Below are positions 37,774 through 50,929 of a stretch of 64,000 nucleotides of DNA, one piece after another. The stretch's first letter is position 1. Each line of letters begins with the position of its first letter. Both the position numbers and the translations under genes were made by a program. The notes below the pieces were generated by a model. It ran no database searches. It was given only the letters and a program-made list of their open reading frames with translations, and was not told where the DNA came from. This DNA is from Vanilla planifolia (taxonomy: Eukaryota > Streptophyta > Magnoliopsida > Asparagales > Orchidaceae): assembly GCA_023846275.1 (NCBI GenBank), contig CM043865.1, forward strand, positions 32,502,412-32,566,411, written 5' to 3'.

Positions 37774-40700
37774 ATGTATTGGAGGTCGGCGCAGAGGAGT
37801 TTGTGGTCTAGTGGAGTCCTTCATGGCTGGCGTGCCATGAGATTTTATTGTACGTTTACTATTCAGCCGCTTTTTGGTAGAAGTTCTACTATCATATGCC
37901 CAAGGGTGAGTAGTTTTCATGGATTCCTCTAATTAATTTTTAATGCCATCTTTTAGATCTCCATAACTTGGCTCATTTTCTTTGATGTTTCTGCTTTTGA
38001 TGCTTGGAACACACTTCTTTAGATCACGGAATCGCTTCTTGAATATTTTTCATGGTTTTGATCCCATGGGTTACTGTGAGATTTGTTGCTGGCTGGAATT
38101 GGCTTTGTTATTTCTGCAAATGCCTCTTATGTTGTTCGCCCAACTAATTTGGTCTATGGGTGGTTGGCCAGGATATTTTTTTACGTACACTTTACTATGG
38201 TCTCGCCTCTCTCCATTGCTGCGGTGCTGACCGGTGCAGCAATGCCCCATGAGTTACCGGACAGTCTATGTTTAAGAAGAATATGGTTGTCTAACAAATG
38301 CATGGCTATGCTATTTTACCCTTTGCATTAGACATCTTTGGGTATCTATCCCCAGCAACCGTTGAGTTGTTCCTGGAAAGACAATCGATTGGTTGCTGGC
38401 TAGCTGGTGTTTGCCTTTTGTTTTTTGATGCATAGGATTTGAAATCCAATGTGCTGTCGCTGATCAGGCAATGAGATGCATGCAGTGTGGAGATGCCTTC
38501 TACTTTTTGCATTTGAAAGAGTAACTTTTTAATTATTTTTAGGTTTCTTTTCTCTGTGAGATTATATTTTTCCTTCATTTGTCTAGATCTTAGTCTCCTA
38601 GTTATTCCTAATTTTGTTTGCGAGTGTTGCTTGTCCGGTTATTTGTTACTGTTCAGGTAATTAAACTGATACAGACTGGAGATGCCTTTTGGCATGTTGC
38701 ATCAGAAAGCGAGAAGCTTTTTATTTAATAGTTTTCTGGAAAACTTTCCTCTGGGAAATTATATTCTTACTTCTTCAATAAGACCTTACTCTCTTAATTA
38801 CACCTAGTTTTCTTTGTTTTACTTGTCTGGTTATTGGCTTATTCCAAATTAATCAATATGAGAATGCAATCTCCTGGCATCAGCTGATATTTTTTGGAAT
38901 TTCACATGAAGTGCCTTCAAGTTCTAAATTTTCTGGGTATTGTTTGATTAATCATTTTAGAACTAATGGATAATATTAGCAACTTTTGAAGCTTTATTCA
39001 CTTCAAAACATGTACAAGCAGAACATAAGAGTGGTAAAATTAAGAATCTTTTGAGACTTAAGACAAGGAGAATGTTATTCATCTTATTTTTGTAGCCATG
39101 ATTTGTATGAAGACAAGGAGAATGGCTTGGCAAACTCTTTCTGGCCTCAAGTATCCAGTTTTGATGAATGTCATGAACAACAAAGTACAAAAAAAACGGA
39201 AAGTTGCGAAGCAGATGTGGCTTACTGTTTCTATCCTACCATTTTTTAACTTGTCAAGTCTGAAGATGTCATGACAAATTTCCTTTGTGTTCCTAAGTTT
39301 TTACATATAATATGTTTTATAATTAGTCATAAAAAACTTCTCCAAATAATCTTTAGTAAGCTTTAAAATGTGATAATACAAGGATCCATAAAATTTGATA
39401 TCCAGCAAACATTATTCAAGAGTTTTTTCCCCCACCATCAAAATATCTGTAATTTGTGGTTGAATGCATTTGCAGCAACAAAATGGTTTTCTTTTCATCA
39501 GATCTTTAATGTTTAATTAAGTCATTATCTATAACAGCCTTGTACTATGAAGATGTGCGGGACTTTTATTCCCTTATTTCACTTTATTTTAGGCTTATTT
39601 TGTAGAAGAGAACATTATGTTATGGTTGTCTCCAACCAAGTCTTAATTATTCTTCATCATAGTTATCCATGTCGCACAAGTGAGGGGCCTTTGTAGGTAC
39701 TTTGTTATGTTTATGCTACCTAATCAATCTTCTTGATTTACTTGTAGTCCCTAACTACTGCTTTTTACTAATTTGACATGAACATGTATCAGGCATTTGC
39801 CTTTCATTTATTTGATTGTAAATATTTGCTACTCTTTCTATGGGTTAGTCAATGTTAGGTTGCAGAGAAACTTATTGCTTGGGATCACATGGCTTACATG
39901 AAATCAAACATCAATTTCAACAATATAGGACTTCAGCAGTGGAGGTATTTATTTCCCTTTCTCATAATTGATTCATTTTTTTAATTTTGTTGCATAACTT
40001 TGATAACTGATGAAATTTCAAAGGCAAAGTTAACTTTTTTGCATTTGGTAAGAATCCTTTGTTTCTCCTGAGTTACATTCTTGAATTATTTTTGGTTATC
40101 TTGGTATTAAATCTATTGAATTAATGACAACTGACTAATTGACCTATGAATGGTAGTGCTATCAGTGCAGCTTATTTTTGCTTGCCATTTTTATTATGAG
40201 GGAAATACTTTGATTCGGACAGAGTTTATTTCATAATGTTCACAGTAATCTCAGTTAAGACTTGCTAACTTATCGTTTTGTAAGTATAACGTATTTGAAG
40301 CTTAATTAACTTGCCATTGACAACTACTATATAATATGGAGTTATTTTCATGCAATTCACTGCGTTTCTTGTGTTTCTAGCCGTTGATTTATTATGTTTG
40401 TTTAACTTCTTTTGATTGAGCTTTTAAAAAACGGTGTAGTTACTATTTTCCTATTTAGAATGATTTATTTAGCTGATCAAAGATTAATTCATGTTAGAAT
40501 ATGTGCTGTTATTTTTTTGATTTATACAAGCAATTAGCTTGCTCTTCTTTCTTATGTTATTGCTTTTATGGTGCTTATCAGGAACCTCAGGACCCATTTT
40601 CTCTTGTTTCAGATGAATTGTCAGCTATTACAAATAGATTGAGGTCAATGGTTGTGGCTGAGGTATTCTTCTGTGTATATTTATGTTGGTTCCATTACAA

Positions 40701-42347
40701 TGTGTACAAGGATGCCAAAGCTACTAATAACTTCTATTAATGTGTGAAATCCAATAGAATATAACAAGCCCAAGCTCAACAGGCTATTAAATGATTGAGT
40801 AAATTTGCCAGTTCATGAGGACATATATATATTAACCATGTACCACAAGTATTCATCCTGCTTTTATTGTTACCTCTACAAACGAATAACAATCTGGTCC
40901 CAAAATTTCTCCAACCAACTGCTATAACTTCTCTGAACTCCTTTTTGTTGTTATTGATTATAGTCATTGTAAATATAATAACTTTTATTTTGTGTTTGTA
41001 TTATGCATTTGTTATAACAAATATGCAACTATTGTTGTATTTTCTATTCACATTTATCTTGCTACGCATAACTTTGTATATTTCAGGTGCCAAAGCTTGC
41101 TCAAGCCGCTGAATACTTCTTCAGAATGGGAGTTGAAGGAAAAAGATTCAGACCTACAGTAAGGGAGCATCACTATGCCTTGTGTACATGTACATGTTAA
41201 ATAACGTTGTTTTTGTTGGTTCGATGATCTCCTTTGTCACCAAACTGCAGCATTTTTCAATTTCTTTTATTCACTTTTTGCATGTTGATACATTTATTTT
41301 CCTAAGGCGTTTTAAATTTTTTAGCAAAATACTACCTTCTTGTGCGTATGCTTCTTATAATGAAAAATTATATTGCTCCAATAGTCATTATGATCCAGAA
41401 AGCTACAGATTATATGCCTATTGCTGCACACTATTCCATATATGGTTGTTGAAAATGGCATGCAGGTTTTGTTGTTGATGGCAAAGGCTTTGAACATGCC
41501 AATACCAGTACCAACACCTGGTGGAGTATTCAGCAGCGTTAAGGATGAGCTGAGCATACGGCAACAACAGATTGCAGAGATAACTGAGATGATTCATGTA
41601 TGATGCCTGAATGAATTTCTTAATTTTTGTTTAGGTTTGATTTAATGTTAATACTAAGACTTATCTTTTCTACTTGGAAATTTGGATCATCAACTCTACT
41701 TGTTTGCTATACAAACTGTCTTTTAACCATACATTTTCCATTTTGCCTATGGCTTTTAAATTCCATGATAGGTTGCAAGTCTTCTTCATGATGATGTCTT
41801 GGATGATGCAGAAACTCGACGGGGTATTAGGTCGTTAAATTGTGTTATGGGGAACAAGGTACCTTTTTTATTGGTAACAAGTTTTATGCAAATCCTTATT
41901 ATAGTGAAAACAACCGTTGTTCTTGAACACCTGCAAAGATGAAAAAAATAGGGAACATACTTTAGGATGTAAACAAGCCAAGTTTTGTTGACATGAGTCC
42001 AAGATCTAGATTGTAGCCTTGCAGGTAGAACCCAATTCACATTGCATGACACTTAGGTTTACTTGTGGTAATCACATATTCCTGAATTAAGGGAAGACTA
42101 TTTCTTTCTTGTAAAATCAATGAAAAATTTGAAGCAGGTGTTGTACTAAATTAGCTGATATTCTTCAGATATTAGAATTGTTATATGATGCCTATTGAGG
42201 AGTCTTGAACTTTAGTTTTGTTTTGGCATTCACTAGTCAATTAAAAGCTGAAGTAATATCACCTTTTGTTTGCAGTTTTCTGTGCTAGCAGGTGATTTTT
42301 TGCTTTCTAGAGCTTGTGTTGCACTTGCAAAACTGAAAAATACTGAG
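37774..42347 (+). CDS. Mitochondrial-type long-chain polyprenyl (solanesyl-like) diphosphate synthase, 5' part
   Basis: Trans-prenyltransferase adding isopentenyl diphosphate units to an allylic primer; relatives make the side chain of ubiquinone. Exons: 37774-37905, about 39859-39944, 40582-40662, 41087-41158, 41466-41597, 41772-41858, 42276-42347. Exon 1 (MYWRSAQRSLWSSG, rich in Arg/Ser and low in acidic residues) looks like a mitochondrial presequence. Family motifs follow: DPFSLVSDELSAI, VPKLAQAAEYFFRMGVEGKR with FRPT, IAEITEMIHVASLLHDD, then the first Asp-rich site DDVLDD (binding Mg-diphosphate) with ETRRG, and FSVLAGDFLLSRAC. Exons 3-7 are all phase 0 with AG/GT borders. Exon 2 (VAEKLIAWDHMAYMKS) ends in phase 2 and does not join exon 3 directly, so a microexon was missed or a border is wrong. 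The C-terminal half with the second Asp-rich motif was not found downstream. Geranyl diphosphate synthase is an older name for close relatives. Confidence 0.88.
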
Positions 42348-45300
42348 GTAATCAGCCCCCATTTCTTTCTATTAACTGAAACTTTATTTTCTTAATCCGA
42401 CACCTAATTCAATATTTGACTTATTTTGAGGCTCTCCTAACCATTATGGCTATTCTCACTATGTCAAAAAAAAAAAAAAAAAAAAAAATTCGTGTAGTAT
42501 TATCACTGTATAACCATTCTTATTTGTTTGTGTTTTTCTACTTAATAATGGAATTGCCTTGAAAAATGGATATGATGTGGGGCAAAATGATATTGCGATA
42601 GCCCAAAGGGATACAAATGCTCTGAAATAAATGGATATAGATGTTTCGAAAGATATATGCAGTGAGTGTTTTCACTACAATTATTTTGATCTATATAATA
42701 TGGAGTTTTTCCTAATAAACCTAAAAGCTCCTCTGAAGACTTGTACAATTTATGTTGGTATTCATTAGCAGCAGTACAAATGTTGTTATTCTGACATCAT
42801 AGCGGTGCAATTGGTTGGGTTGCTTTGATAGTTTAGATCTACATAGTAGCTTATATTGGAACCTGGATTGTGAATTCCAAAATTTTATCCATTAGGATGT
42901 TTGGAAAGTTTTCATTGATAACTTTTTAAACCTTTGGAACCTTCTTAATTGGATTGAAAATAAAGGCATTTATTTTGTTGGCTTCCATTCAGCATAATGA
43001 CCACATTGTTATTCGTGTAATATGCCTTGTTGTTGCAATTCATGTTTGTTCATATCAAGATACTTTTTTTTAGTTCCATCATCATGATAAGCCCAAGAAT
43101 AGTAAAAAAATATTTATAATATTTTTCTTATAATGGTGTATGAAGTTGTTAGATACTCGTCTATTAATTTATTTGTATACTCTATTACCCCAAATGAAAA
43201 GATATCCATAAATGTAACATATGATGGATAAATACCCTAACAAATAATACACTTGGAGCTCAATTTCAAAAAACTGAAATACGATTTTTAAAGTCTTGAG
43301 CTTGAGAATTAAGGTCATAAATTTGTAGGTTAAATAATTTCAAACTTATTTGGCTCACTTCCACATGATAATATAGATGTCAAGCTTCCATGAAATGTGA
43401 TTTTTTCTCTAAATATCTTAGATTTATCTTCATCAACGAGGCATAACTGCTAGTCTTGCAAATTTGCAATGTAACCCATGGCTTGTATAGGTATGGAAGC
43501 AAGAAAGGATAATATAATTTATGTAACCCATAACTTACACAATTATGGAATAATGTAATGCTAATATACTATCATAAAAGAGAATGCAAGCTTTATACAA
43601 AGGATGGGCCCTCTATTAATGGGAATCATACTCCATAGTTTTAACTTAGTTATTGCATTTAGTTAACCTAGCCCAAGGTTATATATTGTACATTTGAACG
43701 CATGTCTATCATAATTGGTATTATTTTTTCTAATGCCATTAGAAGTATCCTTATGTTTGGTTTTTATTTTAGTGCTTTTTGCTAATGGAATGGTCTAATT
43801 ATGAACTTCCAAAAGTTTTTGCTAAAAACGATATCATACAAATTACTTATAGTGATGCTTCTTTTTAAGAATATATGGTAAGGTCCAAAACAAGCTATCA
43901 TACATTTAAGGATTACCATATTATATGGTAGGATAACACATACCATATTGTTTGTTGAATTGTTTGCAATCCCATACAAATGGAAATTAAGTTAATTTGG
44001 AGGCACTTTGTACATCTTTTTGTTATCAAATTGTGTGCACTTGCTAGTTATGAAGGAACTTTTGGTGTGCTAACTCCTTTTCTTAGTATAAGGAGGACGA
44101 CACTTTCAACAAATTAATTGAAGTTCACTTTTTACTGTTTTCTTAGAAGCTTTCTAGTATTTGTTGATGATTACAAATTCTTATGGCTGATGATGCCAAG
44201 GCTCATGGGAAGAAGGGTGAAATGCCCTGGACATCTATCCACTTCATCAATATTACCATAATAAAATGTTTGATTCTCTGCAATTTCTCTTTAAATCATG
44301 TCTGGTTGTTTGCATGTAAAAAAAATTCAGAATTCCTTTATTTACCCATATTTGTATGGTGCTTTCTTAATTGCTATGCTTCATTTGTTAATGAATATTT
44401 CTCTAATTTTTTTAATGCTTTTGCTTCATCTTTATTTCTTTATAAGATTTCTTGGATTTGTATGTTTTTAAATTTATGAAACCTTATACTTTTTGATGCT
44501 CCTCATTGAATGTGATGTGTCCTTTTTTTTTACATGAGGATCACACCTGTTTGACTTCAGCATTTCATTGCAGAACTTTGTAAGACAAGTTCTAATTGCT
44601 AGTTTCACTATTAAGCACAAGTACTCTCACCTACTCAAATCTATCCTAAGCAACGTAAGGGGTTTGTCTAGATGAACATATCCATGGTGGTGGGTTTTTC
44701 TTCAATATTCTATTTAAATAATCTTCTTCTTCCTTGCCACTAAAGTAGATTTTAACATCAAAACTTATGATGTTCCTGTGAGTAACCTGACATGGCCGAT
44801 GGAAGCAACCTTGGAAGTTTAAGAAATTGGAAGGGACTGATCATTTAGCAATTGATTTGCCAAGAAGAGCTTAGCTAAAATCTCAACTTCAAAAGTTTGG
44901 ACTACAATTATAATAGACTCGCCATTTGTTTGCACAACTCAATTATCAACAAAAATTGAGTTGCCAATAATAGTGAACCTGATGCTCTTGAACACTTCTC
45001 ATAAATGCACTCCTTGTCACAATCAGGCCTCTTCATTTCTTATATGGCCTTAATTGTTATTTTGAAGGCATTGGACTTGAAGAAGTATCTTTGATATTGT
45101 TCTTAACATCAAATCCCAAGCAAATTCTTTATGGGTCACAATTGTTTTTAAGAGGCTCCTTTATCTTGATTTTTAGAAATGGGTGATTTGTTGCCTAATT
45201 TTTTATAGATTCAATATTCCATTATTGAAGATGTGTAAGCATAGTATTGAACTAGAACTACAGACAACTTGGGGTTTAATGTTTGTGTCACTTCTTTCGA

Positions 45301-45504
45301 CTCCTTGAACTAGTGGTGTGTTGTGTCTTTGTGTTTATGTGGAAGAGTCATTCCCATTAAAATTCATCCATTTTCACAAACCTAAATAGCTAGCTTTAAA
45401 AAACTTTGGTAACAATTATGAAACATTTTCTAAACACCCTAGATATTTTAACATTCTTTCTTTTTTACGAGTAAGGTGGGTCTCATCTTGTTGATGTGGA
45501 TCGC
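42348..45504. other. Sequence after the last recognised synthase exon (intron or flank)
   Basis: A donor-like GTAATC follows exon 7, so this should be intronic if the gene continues. It holds a 23-base A tract at 42466-42488, which might be a retroposon tail. The open frame at 44183-44479 begins MADDAKAHGKKGEMPW and matches nothing I know. No exon of the synthase C-terminal half was recognised. Confidence 0.45.
42466..42488. repeat. A23 homopolymer tract
   Basis: Twenty-three consecutive A bases occur after TCACTATGTC. It may be a retroposed tail or simple slippage; no SINE body or flanking duplication was identified. Confidence 0.8.
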
Positions 45505-45699
45505 TTTAACTGATTGTGATTTAGATAAAATTCAGAATAGCTACAAAGTGAAGGAGAGAATGTAATAAAAGAAGCATTAAGTAAGAGAGAGCATATATAT
45601 TTCATTTTTAATATCTTTTATATTATTTCTTAAATATATGTTTTTATTGGTTATATTTTTATTTAAATGTTTATGTCTTGTCATCATAAAAAAAAAGAT

Positions 45700-47338
45700 T
45701 GTTAAGTTACCTTTGTATTTGATGAGTCAAGTTATAAATGTTTATTATTTTATTTTAATATGTTTGTTTAGTGTAATACATGTTTAGATATGAAGAATAA
45801 ATCATGCACTTTCAAAATAATGAATTATTAATTTTCAAAACACTTTAGAGTCTTTAGCAAACTTCAAGGATTGAAAACATGTGCATCAAATTTGAAAATA
45901 TTTTCTTTTTTTATAAAATAAAATGCTAGTTTGTTAATTATTAATCATGAGACACATTTTTTCATTCGTATCACTTTCAAATCCCGTTTAAATCTTTTCA
46001 CTGATTTAGAAAATATCTATGATTTAATTTTTCAATCAATTATTTATTTAGTTAAAACTTATCTTATGCATATTTGTCAAATTTTATCTTGATTAAATTA
46101 AAAAATTACAATCTAACAAAGTAATAGTATCCAAATTTGCTAAGTTCTTTTTTTAATTTAAGAAACATGTTAGATTTTATTTTTTACTTAATTCTTTTTT
46201 TAATTGAATTCTTCTTATGTATTTTTGTCAATTTTTATGTTAAGTTAATTGTTAAATTTTGGAAAATTAGAACAAGTATTTTTGTTAAATATTCATAATT
46301 AAAAAAAATATCCCAAGCCCATCCCAAGCATATGCCTAAGAGCAAAGCTTTCGGGCCGAGCAAGCTTGAAGAAGCACTCGCAAATATTAGGTAAGAAGAC
46401 AACTGAAGCAAAATCGGGTCGAGCTCGATTTTTGGCTACTGTGCATCCTGAACTTGGCTGAGGTAAAGCAGGGGATTGAGTTAGGCTAAACTAGAATCAA
46501 GTATGTGAATGGGCCAGGTCGGACCCATAACTATAATTAACCTTTAAGCATATGAGTGGGTCCAAGTGATGAAATCCCACACTCACAGGGGGGAGTCAGC
46601 CCCAGTTTAGCTTGTATTAAATACCTACGTAATGTATTGTAAAGTGCAAAAATTCTTTCCTGCATGTAATGTGGTACTAAAGTCCTCTATCGACTCAACG
46701 CCTAAAACATTATCGAATTCTCATTATTCGATCTCTGATCGGATGGCTACAATTTTACTAGCGTATAAGCCTTGCTTCTGTGCTCCGATTGGACAAGTAA
46801 GATCACTCTGACTTAATCGGACGTCTCTTATTGTTTCTACCTTTTGAAATATCTATCATCGAATCGAATGACCCAAATCTCTCTATTTTGAATCTTACGA
46901 CTAAGATTGTTCCTGCTTTTACTGTTGATTAATCGAACGATCCAGAACTTATCCAATTTGATTGGATGGCTTAGATTTAATCCATCTTGATTCAATTGTT
47001 TATAATTCATCTGTTTTTGTAGCCTTTGATCTGATGGCCCATAACATTTTTGATCGGATCCAACGGCGTTGGTCGATCCCGTCTAACGACTAAATTTCTT
47101 AGCGTAATACGTATCGTAGCAATCAGTCATTATGAAAAATTTTCTTAAGAATTTTTTGAATTGTTTGGCCGTAATATGTGAAACAAATTTTCATTTACTT
47201 CTTAATAGTTATGATCAAACTTTTTTTTATATAAACCCAATCATTATTTATGAAATGGCTAATAAACGTGAACAAGATTTTAAGATCTCAAAGAAAGATT
47301 GTATCATATTCTACTAGTGTAATAATCTCTCGTCAGCA
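45700..47338 (+). repeat. Copia-type LTR, plus orientation
   Basis: Starts TGTTAAGTTACC after a purine-rich tract. It contains a TATATAAACCC promoter-like box near 47230 and ends around CTCGTCAGCA, about 1.64 kb in all. It matches the opposite-strand copy at 51372-53002 along its whole length, with many differences. Confidence 0.72.
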
Positions 47339-50300
47339 CCTATGGTTTAGTTCTTCTCAAAATATCAAATTCTTTTAGTTAAGCTTAACACTTTTAAGCT
47401 TTCAATTTCTTACTTCTTTTCGTAATTTTGAGCTCATTGTACCTTGTTTCATTAATCAACAAGCATAGAAAGTACTAATTTAGCGATTTTTTTTTGCCGT
47501 TTTTTTTGGGTTAGGCAGCCCGACATTTGCGAAAGCCCGAGTTCGATTTGAAGTCATAAAAAAATCGAGTTAGAGTTGAGCTTGCAAAAGCCTAGGTTAT
47601 AGTTGAACCCGCAAAAGTTAGTAGGTTAGAGGTGAATCGTAAGATAAAATCGCAAGTTGTAAACATTTTGATAGTGGTTTTTTTTGGAACTCAGTTGGAG
47701 GTAGAAGTTGATTCTAGTTTGAACTAAACCACCTAAAATTTTAAGTGTATCATTTGAATTTTTATTTTTGTTTACCATAAAAATTAAAAATTAATATATA
47801 AAAATCAAGGATTTTATATAAACATAAAATTATTTTTATAAAATCATTAGAACAATCATTTATTTGTGTGTATTGTTTCAAGAAATTAGTACGAGAGTGT
47901 GTATGACTACAATTTATTTTAAGATGATGTAAGGATTAATAGGTTGTATGGTGAGAATTAATCTTACGATAATGGTGGTGACAAAAAGGAGAACAATAGA
48001 TAAAAGAAGAGAAAAAGAAGAGGAAGATGAAAAAACTTAATGTAGAAATGAATTATGGAGGTAAATTTATATAAAGTACTTCTAAGTTTGGTCATGAGTC
48101 TAGTTTTGAATATTGTGATGAAATATCAAATTCTTTTAATAAGTTGTTTTTGAGCATAAAAATTAAATTAACATGTATGATGTTCTTAAGAAATTTTGTT
48201 TTAAACAAGAATCTATAATAGTTGAATTGTATGAATAATGTGATGCACTTAAATAGAAAAATATTTTTTTAACTAAAATTCATGCCTATATTTCTAATGT
48301 TTCATATTTGGAAACATCAAATAAAGAATGTGAAATTGAATTATTCAAGTATATTACATGCAATGATATTTTAAAATTAGAGAATGATAAGAAAAAAAAT
48401 CTTTACTTAAAGAAAATTAAGAAAATTTGATTTACTTGAAAAGAAAATACTCTAAGTCAAAAAATGTTAGTTTATTTTGTCTTGTATCTACTTGTAATCA
48501 TTTACATGTACTTTTATATGCTATTTCATTCACTCATATAAGAAAAAAGTAATGTTTATTTGAATGTTTCATATATGCTTAAATATGCTTTATTTTACAA
48601 CCACGAGACAATAAACAGTATATGTTTGCATCATAATTATAGATTAAAAAAATCATATATCCATGTGTTCAATGCATTATCTATTCTTTCTTTACATACA
48701 TCTAATTATCAAGTTAAATCTCATATTGTATGTAATTATTATTTTAAATTAGACATCTTATATTTTATTGCTCAATTAGGAAATTTGTAGATCTTAAAGC
48801 ACAATAGATATGAGTGGATTTCTAAGGGAACAAGCTTTGAAAATTTCTTTGCAAAATCATAACATTTACACCTTATTATTATCGAATCTAAGATGGTTTG
48901 GGTTCCTAAATTTAAGGTTTAGGTAGTTTTGTAGACATGTTTCCATATTTTAGGACCTATATAGGCAAGTTTTATCTTATGAGTTTGTGCGACTCACTTG
49001 CAAAATGATTGTGATTGTTAGCTTATTTAGCTAAGTTATAATACCAAATCTTTGTAGACTCAGTATTGATCAATTTTAATCATTTTAAACTTTTTTGTCA
49101 ATAATGTAATAATGGTTATTTTGTTAGTTTTTCTATTCAATATTGTAAAATATTAAAAGATAATGAAGTATTATTATTTGTTAGAAGAAAAAATGACATT
49201 TATGTGATTAAATTTGATCAATTAGAAGCTAACAAATTAAAATGCTTAGTTACACATTTAAGTGAGAGCACGTTATGACATAGAAGACCAAGTTATATTT
49301 GTTATTTTACCTTAAATAAAATAAGCAAGTTAGATATAGTTAAAAGTCCTCCTAAGCGAAACAAGACTAATAAAAAAATATGAAAATCATGTCGAAAAGA
49401 AAAACAAGTTAAATCTTCCTCTAAACCTAAAAATTACTTGACCATTAATGGATCTTTAGAAATAATTTATTTTAGAAAAATCTGAAATTTAGAAGGAAAG
49501 AAACTTGAATTTGTGATTGACATTGATTTTTCTAAATTTATTATAATTAAATTTTTATAAGAATAAAAATGTGACAATTATAAGTTTTGTAGAATTAATT
49601 AGAGAATTAAAAAGATAAAATAATTTCAATTTAATTGTAATAAATTTTAAAGATAAATATTTATATGATTATTGTAAGGAACGAAGAATATGACATTAAT
49701 TTATCTCTTATTTAGAAAAACATATAACAATATATAAGGGGAAGAAAACAACAAAATGCTAGATTATGTAAAATATTGACCTAAAAATGACATGACAATC
49801 AGTACATATTTGTAGATAATTTATTTGATTTTTGAAAAGTAATATAAATTTGAGATTGATAATGATTGTTTTTTGATTTATATTAATTATTTTTTTTAAT
49901 AGAAAAGTGATAATTGAAAATTTTGTTAATTTGATTTGAGAATTAGAAAGATAAAAATAGACATGTTATGTTTGATGACTTTTTTACAAAATAATTAATG
50001 AAAAATTTGATAATTAAATGGAGTTGTTTTAAAAAATGAAGAAAGTAAATCAGACAAGAAAGAATATAGAGAAGAAACTAGTCAGCAATTGCTTTGAGTT
50101 TGTTAGTATCAAAATCCATAGGAATCAAATAAATAATATGCTAACCAAGAAGTTATAATACGAGTTTCTATGAAAGCAATTGGACAAGTATATTTTTATC
50201 TTTCATAGGAGCAATATTTGTTGAAGAAGCTCTTAAGGGTGTAAGTTCATACCATGAATTAATAGTTAAATAGACTTAAGAGAAATTAAGTATGGGAATT

Positions 50301-50790
50301 AGTTCCTATGCTTAGTAATCAATAATTGATTCGAGCTAAATGGGTATTAAAAGATAAATTATATTAAAAAAAAAACTATTACAAATAATATTAGGTTTGT
50401 TGCTAGTATATAATCAATTTTATCATTATAAAAAAAACATAAAAATATAAGATTTTATTTTATTGTATATTATGTCATTAAAAAATTAGTAGAATTAGAG
50501 TGTATATATTTAAAGTAAGATTTGACATATATATTTACAAAACTTATTCAATGTTTATAATAAATTTTGTATAAATTGTATCTTCCTTTTGATGGTGTTG
50601 AAGAGAGAGAACGATTATTGTTTAGATAAAATTTATAATAGTCACAAAACGAAGGAGAGTATGTAGTGAAATGGAGCATTAAATAAGAGAGCATATATTT
50701 TATTTTTAATATCACTTATTATTTCTTAAATATATGTTTTTACTTGTTATATCTTTATCTAAAGATTTATGTCTTGCCATTATCGATACA
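47339..50790 (+). mobile_element. Internal region of the copia fossil
   Basis: Leader sequence (to about 47830) is followed by fragments resembling copia gag (about 48060-48500), the pre-integrase domain (about 49140-49440) and the start of reverse transcriptase (about 50290-50370). The 3' end lies at 50615-50790. The integrase and reverse transcriptase regions are greatly reduced compared with a full element. It is heavily broken, with no coding potential. Confidence 0.65.
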
Positions 50791-50929
50791 AATTGAAGTA
50801 AAATAAGTGTGCAAATTCCACAATGTGGTGAATTGTGTATATTAAAATAATTTTGTTAATATTTGGAATGTATGTAGTTTTTAAAATTTTTTTATAGAAA
50901 CAATCTTATGTTTGTAGAAAATATTGAAT

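Noticed and set aside
44183-44479. 98-codon plus-strand frame beginning MADDAKAHGKKG
   Set aside because: Its second half is Phe/Leu/Cys-rich low-complexity typical of T-rich intron DNA and no family matches.
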